Shown here: one piece after another, positions 18,732-26,976 of the stretch
Position numbering within the stretch: the stretch's first letter is position 1
Layout: each line of letters begins with the position of its first letter
NCBI GenBank assembly: GCA_018823745.1
Contig: JAHJHR010000012.1
Location: 186,001-250,000, forward strand
Reading direction: 5' to 3'
From: Alphaproteobacteria bacterium
Lineage (GTDB): Bacteria > Pseudomonadota > Alphaproteobacteria > Oceanibaculales > Oceanibaculaceae
Length of the DNA: 64,000 nt
Program-made: the position numbers and the translations under genes
The notes under the pieces: generated by a model
The model's input: only the letters and a program-made list of their open reading frames with translations
What the model was told of the DNA's origin: nothing
Databases searched by the model: none

Positions 18732-19601
18732 ATGGAAATCTTCGACATCTTCCTGCTGGAAGCGATCCTGAACGGCATATTGCTGGGCGGCGTGCTGGCG
18801 CTGCTGGCGCTGGGGCTGAACCTGGTCTTCGGCGTCATCGACGTGGTCTGGATCTGCTATGCCGAGCTGGTGATGCTTGGCATGTACACGGTCTACTGGC
18901 TGTTCGCGCAATATGGCGTGCCGCTGATACCGGCCTTCCTGCTCGGCATCTTGGCGGTCGCGGCGCTGGGCGCGCTGTTGCATTACCTGGTGATCCAGCC
19001 GGTATTGTCCTCGGCGCCGATCAACCAGCTGCTGGTGACCGGCGGCGTGCTGTTCTTCCTGCAGGCGCTGGCAACGCTGGTCTTCGGCGTGGAATTCCGC
19101 AATATCGGCCTGCGCCTGCCGGTGCTGGAATTCAACGAGATGTATTTCAGCTTCGCCCGGGTACTGGCCTTCGTTGCGGCACTTGCCGGCATGGTGGCGC
19201 TGTATCTGTTCCTGACCCGGACCTATCTGGGCACGGCCATCCGGGCGATCAGCCAGGACCGCGCGATCATGCCGCTGATGGGCGTGAACCCGAAGAAAAT
19301 CTACCTCATCACCTCGGCCATCGGCGGCGGGCTGGCCGGGCTGGCCGCCTGCCTGCTGGTGCTGCAATATGACGTGCATCCCGCCATCGGCCTGTCCTTC
19401 GGACCGATCACCTTCATGATCTGCGTCATGGGCGGGCTGGGCAACATGGTCGGCGGCTTCGTGGCCGCCTTCATCTTCAGCCAGTTCATCTCGGTCGGCG
19501 GCTTCTTCTTCGCCATCGAATGGGGCTATGTCGTCGCCTTCGCCTTCTTCATCCTGATGATGTTCGTGAAGCCCCAGGGCATTCTGTCGAGGAGGCGCTG
19601 A
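18732..19601 (+). CDS. livH: LivH-like ABC permease (system 1)
   Basis: A 289-residue inner-membrane permease with about eight hydrophobic segments and the LivH features NGILLGGVLALLALGLNLVFG and the coupling-region motif AIRAISQDRAIMPLMGVN. A ribosome-binding AGGAAGGA precedes the ATG. It lies between the ATPase genes and livM with only two bases to the next start. Confidence 0.92.
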   Translation: MEIFDIFLLEAILNGILLGGVLALLALGLNLVFGVIDVVWICYAELVMLGMYTVYWLFAQYGVPLIPAFLLGILAVAALGALLHYLVIQPVLSSAPINQLLVTGGVLFFLQALATLVFGVEFRNIGLRLPVLEFNEMYFSFARVLAFVAALAGMVALYLFLTRTYLGTAIRAISQDRAIMPLMGVNPKKIYLITSAIGGGLAGLAACLLVLQYDVHPAIGLSFGPITFMICVMGGLGNMVGGFVAAFIFSQFISVGGFFFAIEWGYVVAFAFFILMMFVKPQGILSRRR

Positions 19602-19603
19602 GC

Positions 19604-20596
19604 ATGAACCGTCTCCTGGCCCTGATCGGCGTGCTGGCGCTGGCGTCAATTCCGTTGCTCGATATCGGCAATTACTATCTGCACCTGCTGATCACCATTC
19701 TGATCTGGGGCTTCATCTATACCAGCTGGTCGATCATGGGCCGGTTCGGGCTGGTCTCGCTGGGCCATGGCGCGTTTCTCGGCATCGGCGCCTATACGGT
19801 CACCATGCTGTGGAACCAGATCGGGCTGTCGCCCTGGCTCGGCCTGCCGATCGGCCTCGGCCTGTCGGCGCTTGTCGCGGTCGTCATCGGTTATCCCTGC
19901 TTCCGGTTCCGCATCGTCGGGCATTATTTCGCCCTGGTGACGCTGGCGCTCAGCGAGGTGGTGCGGCTGACCATCGTCGCCCTGCGCGACAATACCGGCG
20001 GCTCGCTTGGCATGACCCCGCGCTCGGCGGACACCGCCAATTCGCTCTACGCCCTGCAATTCGCCGATAAGGAGACGTTCTTCTATATCGCGCTGGTCGT
20101 CTGGCTGTTCGGCCTGTGGGTCTGGAAGAAGGTCGACCGTTCCATGTCGCGCTATGCGCTGGAGGCGATTTCCGAGGAGGAGGATGCCGCCGCCTCGGTC
20201 GGCATCAACGTCACCCGGACCAAGCTGACCATCACCGTGCTGAGCGCCGTGCTGACGGCGCTGGGCGGCGTGCTCTATGCGCAATACCAGCTCTACATCA
20301 ACCCGGAGACGGTGTCGGGCATCGCCATATCCCTGCAGATCGTCTTCGCGGTGATCGCCGGGGGCATGTATGTCCAGCTTGGCCCCACGGTCGGCGCGGT
20401 GTTCACGCTGATGCTGGCAGAATCGCTGCGCATCATGGTCGGCCATGACGTTCACGGGCTGGACGGCACGATCTATGGCCTGCTGCTGGTCCTGTTCATC
20501 ATCTTCATGCCCAAGGGCATTCTGGGCGGGCTGCTGAGCTGGTGGGAAAAGCGGCAATCGCCACCGCCATCCGCAAAGCCTGCCCCGGCCGAGTAG
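19604..20596 (+). CDS. livM: LivM-like ABC permease (system 1)
   Basis: About 330 residues from the ATG preceded by GGAGG. It has ~9 hydrophobic segments, GLVSLGHGAFLGIGAYT and the coupling-helix region EEEDAAASVGINVTRTKLTITVLSA typical of LivM. It is the last gene of the SBP-G-F-H-M set. No clear terminator follows in the 149-base gap to the creatininase-family gene. Confidence 0.92.
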   Translation: MNRLLALIGVLALASIPLLDIGNYYLHLLITILIWGFIYTSWSIMGRFGLVSLGHGAFLGIGAYTVTMLWNQIGLSPWLGLPIGLGLSALVAVVIGYPCFRFRIVGHYFALVTLALSEVVRLTIVALRDNTGGSLGMTPRSADTANSLYALQFADKETFFYIALVVWLFGLWVWKKVDRSMSRYALEAISEEEDAAASVGINVTRTKLTITVLSAVLTALGGVLYAQYQLYINPETVSGIAISLQIVFAVIAGGMYVQLGPTVGAVFTLMLAESLRIMVGHDVHGLDGTIYGLLLVLFIIFMPKGILGGLLSWWEKRQSPPPSAKPAPAE

Positions 20597-20745
20597 GCTT
20601 CCCGCGCCAGGCAATGTGTGCAACCTTGCACCAACACGGATAGCCGAACGGTACTCACCATCCCGCAGATAGCTGGCGGGCGTTTCTGGAACGCTGCCAC
20701 AAGCGGTTGGTGACGGCTCCGCATCCGAAGCAGCGGAAGAAAAAC

Positions 20746-21597
20746 TTGCAACCTGACTCACAGCCCCTTCTCCCCAGCCGGTACTGGCGCGACCTGACGA
20801 CGGTCGAGATCGCCGCACTGGACCGGGACCGCACGATCCTCATCCTCCCGATGGCCGCCATCGAACAGCATGGCCCGCATCTGCCGCTCTGTGTCGATGC
20901 CGATCTGAATGCCGGCATTGTCGAACGCGCGCTGGGCCGCCTGCAGGCCAGCCTGCCGATCCTGGTGCTGCCGCTGATCGAGATCGGCAAGAGCAATGAG
21001 CATCAGGGCTTTCCCGGCACGCTGACCGTCTCCGCCGAAACCCTGATCCGGCAGTGCACTGAGATTGCGGAATCGGTCGCCCGTGCGGGATTCCGCAAGC
21101 TGGTGCTGTTCAACTCGCATGGCGGCCAGCCGCAGATCATGGACATCATCGCGGTCGATCTGCGAGTCCGGCTGGAGATGCTGGTGGTGGCCGCGAACTG
21201 GTATGATTTCGGCCTGCCGGCGGAAATCCCGCCCGAGCTGCGCGCCGAGATGCCGGAGGGTTTCTTCCCGGCCGACGAACTGGCGCATGGCATTCATGGC
21301 GGCGCGGTCGAGACCTCGATGATGCTGCATCTGGAACCGCACAAGGTGCGCCTCGACCGGCTGGGAAATTTCACCTCGCGCATGTCCGAGCTGGCGCAGA
21401 CCCACCCGCTTGTCGCCCAGACCGGCTTTGCCTGGATGACGCAGGATCTGCATTATGCCGGTGCGCTGGGCGATGCCACGCTGGCCGATGCCCGCAAGGG
21501 CCGGATGATCGTCGAGCATGCGGCCGAGAAGCTGGCCGGCCTGCTGATGGAAATCGACACGCTGCCGGATGATCTGCTGAAACCCGGCGCTTTATAA
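20746..21597 (+). CDS. creatininase-family amidohydrolase
   Basis: About 283 residues. Creatininase-family metal ligands are present: Glu and His in IEQHGPHLP, Asp in VDADLN, His in NSHGGQ and Glu in HGGAVETS. Family members hydrolyse cyclic amides (creatinine) or act on other small amides. There is no ATG near the N-terminus; I chose a TTG with GGAAG five bases upstream, which puts the usual ~10 residues before RYWRDL. A GTG at 20710 is an alternative. Next to a Liv-type transporter it may act on the imported compound (inference). Confidence 0.8.
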   Translation: MQPDSQPLLPSRYWRDLTTVEIAALDRDRTILILPMAAIEQHGPHLPLCVDADLNAGIVERALGRLQASLPILVLPLIEIGKSNEHQGFPGTLTVSAETLIRQCTEIAESVARAGFRKLVLFNSHGGQPQIMDIIAVDLRVRLEMLVVAANWYDFGLPAEIPPELRAEMPEGFFPADELAHGIHGGAVETSMMLHLEPHKVRLDRLGNFTSRMSELAQTHPLVAQTGFAWMTQDLHYAGALGDATLADARKGRMIVEHAAEKLAGLLMEIDTLPDDLLKPGAL

Positions 21598-21617
21598 AAA
21601 ATCTGAGGGAACCGCTC

Positions 21618-22403
21618 ATGGCTTACGAAACGCTGCTGGTCGATAGCGCCGAGGGGGTGACGACCATCACCCTGAACCGGCCCGACAAGCTGAACGCCTT
21701 CACCACCACCATGCTGGGCGAAATGACACTGGCGCTGGACGCGGCGGAGAAGGACGACGCCATCCGCGCCATCCTGATCACCGGCACCGGGCGCGGTTTC
21801 TGCGCCGGGCAGGATCTCGGCGACCGCAAGGTGATCAGCGACGACATCGATCTCGGTGCCTCGCTGGAGGAACGCTACAACCCGCTGGTGAAGCGGCTAC
21901 GCGCTTTGCCGAAGCCGATTATCTGCGCGGTGAACGGTGTCGCTGCCGGGGCCGGGGCGAACTTCGCGCTGTGCTGCGACATCGTGCTGGCCGCCGAATC
22001 CGCCAGCTTCATCCAGGCCTTCGCCCGCATCGGGCTGGTGCCGGATTGCGGCGGCACATGGCTGCTGCCGCGCCTCGTCGGCCATGCCCGCGCGATGGCG
22101 CTGGCGCTGACCGCCGAGAAGCTGGACGCAAAGCGCGCCGCCGAATGGGGCCTGATCTGGAAGGTCATCCCCGACGCCGAGCTGATGACAGAGGCTACCG
22201 CACTGGCGCGGCAGCTTGCCACCCAGCCGACACGGGCGCTGGGCCTGACCAAGCTGGCCCTCCAGGCATCAAGCACCCATTCCCTCGACAGCCAGCTCGA
22301 CATCGAACGCGATGCCCAGCGCGAAGCCGGCCGCACCGAGGATTACCGCGAAGGCGTCGCCGCCTTCCGCGAGAAGCGAGTGCCGGTCTTCAAGGGGCGG
22401 TAA
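21618..22403 (+). CDS. enoyl-CoA hydratase/isomerase, PaaG-like
   Basis: A 261-residue crotonase-fold protein. The oxyanion-hole segments are GRGFCAGQDLGDRK and AVNGVAAGAGANFALCCDI, and the RGFCAGQDL block is characteristic of PaaG-like 2-(1,2-epoxy-1,2-dihydrophenyl)acetyl-CoA isomerases. No other phenylacetate gene is in the window, so the specific reaction is uncertain. It follows the creatininase-family gene by 20 bases with TGAGGGAACC as a ribosome-binding site. Confidence 0.82.
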   Translation: MAYETLLVDSAEGVTTITLNRPDKLNAFTTTMLGEMTLALDAAEKDDAIRAILITGTGRGFCAGQDLGDRKVISDDIDLGASLEERYNPLVKRLRALPKPIICAVNGVAAGAGANFALCCDIVLAAESASFIQAFARIGLVPDCGGTWLLPRLVGHARAMALALTAEKLDAKRAAEWGLIWKVIPDAELMTEATALARQLATQPTRALGLTKLALQASSTHSLDSQLDIERDAQREAGRTEDYREGVAAFREKRVPVFKGR

Positions 22404-22499
22404 TCCTCCCGCATTGTCCTCGTGACGATTCCGGGGTTGCTCCGGGCTGCGGGCGTGTCGGATAAGGGCTGATCCGCCCGACAGCCGAAAGCGCCCGCC

Positions 22500-23669
22500 A
22501 TGCCGCACCCAGAATCTCTGCCTGTCATCCGCCCGGACATCGTCCGGCTGGCCGATTCCGGCATCCGGGAGGTCGCGCATTTCGGCATGCAGCTGGGTGG
22601 CGTGACGCCGCTGTGGTTCGGCGAGCCCGACCTGCCAACGCCCGATTTCATTTGCGAAGCGGCAAACCAGGCGCTGAAGGCCGGGCATGTTTTCTATACC
22701 GAGAGTGCGGGCGTGCCGGCGCTTCGCCAGGCCCTGGCCGATTATCTGACGCCGCTGAACGGAAAGCCGATCCGGGCGGATCGTATCGTCGTCACCGCAT
22801 CCGGCATGAACGCCATCCAGATCGTCATGCAGTCACTGGTGGATTACGGCACCAATGTCGTCACCACCAGCCCGCTCTGGCCGAATTGCGCCGAGACGGT
22901 GCGCATCATGGGCGGCGAGGTCCGGCCGGTCGAACTGACAATGGGCAATGAGGGCTGGCAGCTCGATCTTGACCGGTTGCTTGAGGCCTGCGACGGCAAC
23001 ACCCGCGCCATCTTCATCAATTCGCCGAACAACCCGACCGGCTGGGTGATGCCCTCGGAACAGCAGCGGCAGCTCGTCGCCTTCGCCCGCGAGAAGGGCC
23101 TGTGGATCATCGCCGACGAGGTCTATGACCGCATGGTCTATGAGGGGCGGCGCGCGCCTTCCTTCCTGGAGATCGCCGGCGAGGATGACCCGGTGCTGGT
23201 GATCAACAGCTTCTCCAAATCCTGGAGCATGACCGGCTGGCGCATGGGCTGGATCACCGCCCCGCCCGGCATCATCCCCACCCTGCTGAAGATGAACGAG
23301 TTCAACACCGCCTCGGCTGCCACCTTCGCCCAGCATGCCGGCATCGTCGCGGTGCAGCAGGGCGAGGATTTCATCGCCCGGTCGGTCGCGCGCTACCGCG
23401 AGGGGCGCGACATCGTCTATGACCGGCTGTCACGGCACCCGCGCATCCGCATGGTGCAGCCCAAGGGCGCCTTCTATCATTTCTTCGCGTTGGATGGCAT
23501 GACCGACAGCGTCGCCTTCGCCAAGCGGCTGGTCGCGGAGCAGCGCGTCGGCCTTGCCCCCGGCGCTGCCTTCGGCCCCGGCGGGGAAGGGCATCTGCGG
23601 CTGTGCTTCGCCAGTGCGCCGGCCACCCTGCATGACTGCCTCGACCGGATCGAGACGCTGCTGGGCTAG
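22500..23669 (+). CDS. class I/II PLP-dependent aminotransferase
   Basis: A 389-residue fold-type I aminotransferase. Visible PLP-site elements: VTASGMNAIQIV, NSPNNPTGWV, ADEVYDRMVY and SFSKSWSMTGWRMGW, which holds the Schiff-base lysine, plus LRLCFA near the C-terminus. It resembles aspartate/aromatic aminotransferases (AspC/PatA subgroup). It is probably in one transcription unit with the PaaG-like gene, 96 bases upstream. The amino donor is not predictable. Confidence 0.88.
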   Translation: MPHPESLPVIRPDIVRLADSGIREVAHFGMQLGGVTPLWFGEPDLPTPDFICEAANQALKAGHVFYTESAGVPALRQALADYLTPLNGKPIRADRIVVTASGMNAIQIVMQSLVDYGTNVVTTSPLWPNCAETVRIMGGEVRPVELTMGNEGWQLDLDRLLEACDGNTRAIFINSPNNPTGWVMPSEQQRQLVAFAREKGLWIIADEVYDRMVYEGRRAPSFLEIAGEDDPVLVINSFSKSWSMTGWRMGWITAPPGIIPTLLKMNEFNTASAATFAQHAGIVAVQQGEDFIARSVARYREGRDIVYDRLSRHPRIRMVQPKGAFYHFFALDGMTDSVAFAKRLVAEQRVGLAPGAAFGPGGEGHLRLCFASAPATLHDCLDRIETLLG

Positions 23670-23672
23670 CGG

Positions 23673-24584
23673 CTACTCCGTTATCCGCAACCCGTCGCGT
23701 TCAGCCTCCGCAAACAGCCAGTCGCGGAAGGCGATGACCTTGGGCCGGTCGGCCGAGGCCTCCGGGCAGATGAAGTAATAGGAATGATGCGCGTTCAGCG
23801 AGAATTTGAACGGCTGAACCAGCTTGCCCTCGGCAATCGCCTCGCGCATCAGCGCACTGCGGCCCAGCGCCACGCCCTGCCCGTCTATGGCGGCCTGCAA
23901 CACCATGCTGGAATGGCTGAAGGTGGGGCCGCGCGCTGAATCGATATCCGCCACGCCCGCCGCCATCAGCCACATCCGCCAATCCTCATGCATATGGTCG
24001 TGCAGCAGCGTGTGGCGCACCAGATCCTCCGGCACGCGCAAAGGATGCGGGCCGTTCAGCAGCTTCGGACTGCATACCGGGAAGATGCTCTCGGTCATGA
24101 ACCGCACCGCCTTTACGCCGGGCCAGCGCCCGGTGCCATAGCGGATGCCGCAATCAATATCCTCCTGGTTGAAATCGACAATGGCGTCGCTTGCCGCCAC
24201 CCAGACATCGATTTCCGGGTGCTGCAGGCGGAAGCGCCCGAGGCGCGGCACCAGCCAGACGGCGGCAAAGGACTGGAAGGTGGAGACGGTCAGCCGCCCC
24301 GCCTTGTCACGGGCCTGCAGCCGATGCGTGCCCTCGGCCAGCTTGTCCAGGCAGTCGCGCACCACCGCCAGATAGGTCTGGCCCTCATCGGTCAGGAACA
24401 GGGCCCGGCTGCTGCGCCGGAACAGCGGCAGGTTCAGCCAGCCCTCCAGCGCCTTTACCTGATGGCTGACCGCCGCCTGGGTGACGTTCAGTTCCTGCGC
24501 CGCCTTGGTGAAGCTGAGCAGGCGGGCAGCGGCCTCAAAGGCCCGGATCGCGGTCAGAGGCGGCAATCGGCGGCTCATGGTCAT
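23673..24584 (-). CDS. LysR-type transcriptional regulator, GcvA-like
   Basis: A 303-residue protein. The N-terminal winged helix has LPPLTAIRAFEAAARLLSF, TKAAQELNVTQAAVSHQVKALE and LPLFRRSSRALFLT, which is the GcvA-subgroup pattern; an effector-binding domain follows. It is divergent from the first DUF1127 gene. A perfect palindrome TTATGAGGATCATAA (24598-24612), which fits the LysR T-N11-A rule, lies 13 bases upstream of its start and is a likely autoregulatory or shared site. LysR regulators VtlR (Brucella) and LsrB (Rhizobiaceae) are known to control DUF1127 genes, so control of its neighbours is plausible. Confidence 0.88.
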   Translation of the reverse strand: MTMSRRLPPLTAIRAFEAAARLLSFTKAAQELNVTQAAVSHQVKALEGWLNLPLFRRSSRALFLTDEGQTYLAVVRDCLDKLAEGTHRLQARDKAGRLTVSTFQSFAAVWLVPRLGRFRLQHPEIDVWVAASDAIVDFNQEDIDCGIRYGTGRWPGVKAVRFMTESIFPVCSPKLLNGPHPLRVPEDLVRHTLLHDHMHEDWRMWLMAAGVADIDSARGPTFSHSSMVLQAAIDGQGVALGRSALMREAIAEGKLVQPFKFSLNAHHSYYFICPEASADRPKVIAFRDWLFAEAERDGLRITE

Positions 24585-24597
24585 GCCCTACAAAAAC

Positions 24598-24612
24598 TTA
24601 TGAGGATCATAA
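24598..24612. promoter_or_regulatory. palindrome with T-N11-A pattern at the LysR/DUF1127 divergent promoter
   Basis: TTATGA-GGA-TCATAA is a perfect inverted repeat between the LysR gene and the first DUF1127 gene. Its inner TATGAGGATCATA fits the T-N11-A consensus of LysR binding sites. Confidence 0.55.
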
Positions 24613-24618
24613 ATTAGT

Positions 24619-24628
24619 ATCGTTTGTG
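24619..24628 (+). promoter_or_regulatory. box ATCGTTTGTG upstream of first DUF1127 gene
   Basis: The identical 10-base box occurs upstream of the second DUF1127 gene (25100-25109). In each case it starts 64 or 65 bases before the ATTGTC palindrome, so it is part of a conserved promoter layout. Confidence 0.45.
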
Positions 24629-24682
24629 AAGACCCAAGAAAACCACGATTTATAGTGTCCAACAACCACGTGGTGTCGCTGG

Positions 24683-24699
24683 ATTGTCATTAGGACAAT
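24683..24699 (+). promoter_or_regulatory. palindrome ATTGTC-N5-GACAAT before first DUF1127 gene
   Basis: The 17-base inverted repeat ATTGTCATTAGGACAAT ends 22 bases before the ATG and just before AAGGAGG. It recurs with one spacer change in front of the second DUF1127 gene. It fits T-N11-A, but its closeness to the ribosome-binding site also allows an RNA hairpin in the leader. Confidence 0.6.
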
Positions 24700-24721
24700 T
24701 CAGCCAACTAAGGAGGCACCG

Positions 24722-24973
24722 ATGACTGCTCAGCTTTCCCCCTGCACGGAACCAGCCCCGGCTGGCTCCCTCCTCACCGCCCGGCTGCCGCGGTTTGGCC
24801 GCCTGGCTTTTGACGGCGCCGTGGTCGGGCTGCTCGATCTGCTCCTGCTCTGGCAGGAACGGGCCGCACAGCGCCACCATCTCGCGTCTCTGGACGATTA
24901 CCGCCTGCACGACGTCGGTCTCAGCCGGTCGGATATTCAGAGCGAGATCCGGAAACCCTTCTGGCGGGGCTGA
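24722..24973 (+). CDS. DUF1127 domain protein (copy 1)
   Basis: An 83-residue protein with a strong AAGGAGG. The N-terminal half is variable. The C-terminal ~45 residues carry the DUF1127 pattern: Trp in LLLWQERAAQRHH, then LDDYRLHDVGLSRSDIQSEIRKPFW. DUF1127 proteins are small, basic or arginine-containing alphaproteobacterial proteins; several are strongly LysR-regulated, and some affect phosphate, carbon or RNA metabolism. It is followed by a terminator, so it is monocistronic. Confidence 0.85.
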   Translation: MTAQLSPCTEPAPAGSLLTARLPRFGRLAFDGAVVGLLDLLLLWQERAAQRHHLASLDDYRLHDVGLSRSDIQSEIRKPFWRG

Positions 24974-25013
24974 TTTTGTCCCGCCTTTCGGGCTGTATCC
25001 CCCTGTTGACCTA

Positions 25014-25047
25014 GCCTCCGATCCCCGTGATCGGAGGCTTTTTCTTT
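25014..25047 (+). terminator. rho-independent terminator after first DUF1127 gene
   Basis: A 10-base-pair stem GCCTCCGATC / GATCGGAGGC with a CCCGT loop, followed by TTTTTCTTT. Confidence 0.9.
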
Positions 25048-25099
25048 GTTTCAGGGGCCCTTTCCAGCATTAGAAATTCTAGGCCTGACATGAAAAAGG

Positions 25100-25109
25100 A
25101 TCGTTTGTG
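25100..25109 (+). promoter_or_regulatory. box ATCGTTTGTG upstream of second DUF1127 gene
   Basis: Identical to the box at 24619-24628 and at the same distance from the following palindrome. The surrounding bases differ, which argues for selection rather than a recent duplication. Confidence 0.45.
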
Positions 25110-25164
25110 CACCCCCTCGAAATATAAGAAATTCTGAGGCATAGACGGCTGACGCTGTCCCGTG

Positions 25165-25181
25165 ATTGTCATAAGGACAAT
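25165..25181 (+). promoter_or_regulatory. palindrome ATTGTC-N5-GACAAT before second DUF1127 gene
   Basis: ATTGTCATAAGGACAAT differs from the first copy only in the spacer. Conservation continues 3' as TTC-G-CA-CT-A up to the ribosome-binding site. Confidence 0.6.
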
Positions 25182-25205
25182 TCGGTCATCTGAATGGAGA
25201 TACAG

Positions 25206-25442
25206 ATGTCGACCCAGACCACGAGGCGGTTTCCCGATGCCCTGCCGGCCCTCCGGCCCCTGCGCGGCGCGGTCTCCGTCCGCGGCGTTGTGCTGGGGCT
25301 GCTGACGTTTCTATGGCGCTTGCAGGCGCGCGCGGAACGCCGATATACCCTGGCAGAGATGGATGATCGCCAACTGCGCGATGTCGGGCTGACGCGCCAG
25401 CAACTCTCGCCGGAAATCCGCAAGCCGTTCTGGCAGGGCTGA
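25206..25442 (+). CDS. DUF1127 domain protein (copy 2)
   Basis: A 78-residue protein. The ATG at 25206 follows GGAGA by five bases and is preferred over an in-frame ATG at 25194. The C-terminal domain reads LTFLWRLQARAERRY, then MDDRQLRDVGLTRQQLSPEIRKPFW, clearly DUF1127. The N-terminal part is unrelated to copy 1, so the two are old paralogues held under a shared upstream layout. Confidence 0.85.
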   Translation: MSTQTTRRFPDALPALRPLRGAVSVRGVVLGLLTFLWRLQARAERRYTLAEMDDRQLRDVGLTRQQLSPEIRKPFWQG

Positions 25443-25469
25443 CCTGCGACGCCTGCGGGCTGACGCGCC

Positions 25470-25506
25470 GGGGCCGGTATGCCATAGACGGGCGACCGGC
25501 CCCTTT
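25470..25506 (+). terminator. possible terminator after second DUF1127 gene
   Basis: A nine-base-pair stem GGGGCCGGT / ACCGGCCCC with a 16-base loop, followed by only TTT. It lies just upstream of the RarD gene. Confidence 0.4.
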
Positions 25507-25527
25507 GCGCGCCTGTAGAAGAACTGC

Positions 25528-26454
25528 ATGACCAGCAAGACACACATCCCCCAGCCTACCCCACAGCCCGTTGGCGATCCGCGCGCCGCGCGCCGGGAAA
25601 GCCTGATCGGCATCGGCTTCGGCCTGGGCGCCTTCCTGTTCTGGGGCATCGCGCCGATCTATTTCAAACTGGTCCAGCATGTGCCGGCAGTCGAGATACT
25701 GGCGCATCGTATCCTGTGGTCGGCTGCCTTCCTGGCCTTGCTGGTGTGGGTGCTGGGACGCTGGCGGGGCGTGGCGCTGGCCGTGACCGACCGCCGCCTG
25801 CTGTTCCCGCTGATCGGCTCCGCCGTTATCCTGGCGGCCAACTGGTTCGTCTATATCGTCGCCGTGAACGATGGCCAGGTGCTGCAGGCCAGCCTGGGCT
25901 ATTACATCAACCCGCTGGTCAATGTGCTGCTCGGCACGCTCTTCCTGAAGGAAAGGCTGCGTCCGGCGCAGATGATCGCCGTGGCGCTGGCGACACTCGG
26001 CGTTCTGGTGCTGGTCATTGCCGCCGGGCAGGTGCCCTGGGTTGCGCTGTTCCTGGGTTTCAGCTTCGGCTTCTACGGCCTGCTGCGCAAGCTGGTGAAG
26101 GTCGATACCATGATCGCCGTCTTCATCGAGGCTGCCGTGCTGGTGCCGGCAGCGTTGGTCTTCCTGGTCTGGCGCGGGGGGGCGGGCAGCTTTGGCGGCG
26201 GCGACTTATCGACCGATCTGCTTCTGGTCGCCGCCGGACTGGTGACGCTGGTGCCGCTGGTCTGGTTCGGTGCAGCGGCCAAGCGGCTGTCGCTCTCCAC
26301 CGTCGGCATCCTGCAATATGTTGCCCCGACCGGGCAGTTCCTGCTGGCCGTTCTGCTGTTCGGCGAGGCCTTCACGCCGATCCATATGATAACCTTTGCC
26401 TGCATCTGGACCGGGCTGGCGCTCTACACCGCCGACGCCCTGCGCCGAGGCTGA
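25528..26454 (+). CDS. rarD: RarD-type EamA family transporter
   Basis: A 308-residue inner-membrane protein with ten hydrophobic segments in two EamA halves. RarD hallmarks are visible: FGLGAFLFWGIAPIYFKLV near the start, AANWFVYIVAVNDG and QASLGYYINPLVNVLLGTLF. RarD homologues are labelled chloramphenicol-sensitive or drug/metabolite exporters; the true substrate is not known. It lies 16 bases upstream of the DinB-family gene, which probably shares its transcript. Confidence 0.88.
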   Translation: MTSKTHIPQPTPQPVGDPRAARRESLIGIGFGLGAFLFWGIAPIYFKLVQHVPAVEILAHRILWSAAFLALLVWVLGRWRGVALAVTDRRLLFPLIGSAVILAANWFVYIVAVNDGQVLQASLGYYINPLVNVLLGTLFLKERLRPAQMIAVALATLGVLVLVIAAGQVPWVALFLGFSFGFYGLLRKLVKVDTMIAVFIEAAVLVPAALVFLVWRGGAGSFGGGDLSTDLLLVAAGLVTLVPLVWFGAAAKRLSLSTVGILQYVAPTGQFLLAVLLFGEAFTPIHMITFACIWTGLALYTADALRRG

Positions 26455-26470
26455 TCTTCGGGAGACCGCC

Positions 26471-26971
26471 ATGACAGACCCCGCCTATTTCCTTACGCTC
26501 GCCCGCTACAATCGCTGGGCCAATGCGCGGCTCTACGGTCAGGTCGCCGAATTGACGGATCATGCCCGCAAGGCCAACCGGCAGGGCTTCTTCGGCTCCA
26601 TCCACAACACGCTGAACCATATTCTGGTCGGCGACCGCCTGTGGCTGTCGCGCTTTCCGGGCGAGCCAGCCTATAGCTACCGTCTGGACGATGTGCCCTA
26701 TGAGGATTTCGCCGAATTACAGGCGGAACGGCAGGCGCAGGACAGGCGCATCCTGGATTTCGTCGCGGCGATGGATGCCGATACCCTGGCCAGCGATCTT
26801 TCCTATACCAATGTCGCCGGCCAGCACTTCGTTATGGCCCGCCGTCTGATTCTGGCGCATCTGTTCAATCATCAGACCCATCATCGCGGTCAGGCGCATC
26901 ACATGCTGGGGACGGCCGGCGTGGAGCCGCAGTCACTGGACCTGATGCATTACCTGCGCGAGCAGGGCTGA
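26471..26971 (+). CDS. DinB/YfiT family putative metal-dependent protein
   Basis: A 166-residue four-helix-bundle protein of the DinB superfamily. Start features are LARYNRWANARLYGQV. The metal-binding triad is likely the His in NTLNHILVGD plus two histidines in FNHQTHHRGQAHHML. Homologues are thiol-dependent transferases or damage-inducible proteins with uncertain function. It follows rarD directly. Confidence 0.82.
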   Translation: MTDPAYFLTLARYNRWANARLYGQVAELTDHARKANRQGFFGSIHNTLNHILVGDRLWLSRFPGEPAYSYRLDDVPYEDFAELQAERQAQDRRILDFVAAMDADTLASDLSYTNVAGQHFVMARRLILAHLFNHQTHHRGQAHHMLGTAGVEPQSLDLMHYLREQG

Positions 26972-26976
26972 CCGGA

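Noticed and set aside
22413-22429. ATTGTC-CTCGT-GACGAT as a further copy of the DUF1127-type palindrome before the aminotransferase gene
   Set aside because: One arm has a mismatch, the conserved flanking bases are missing, and it lies near the end of another gene; chance occurrence is likely.
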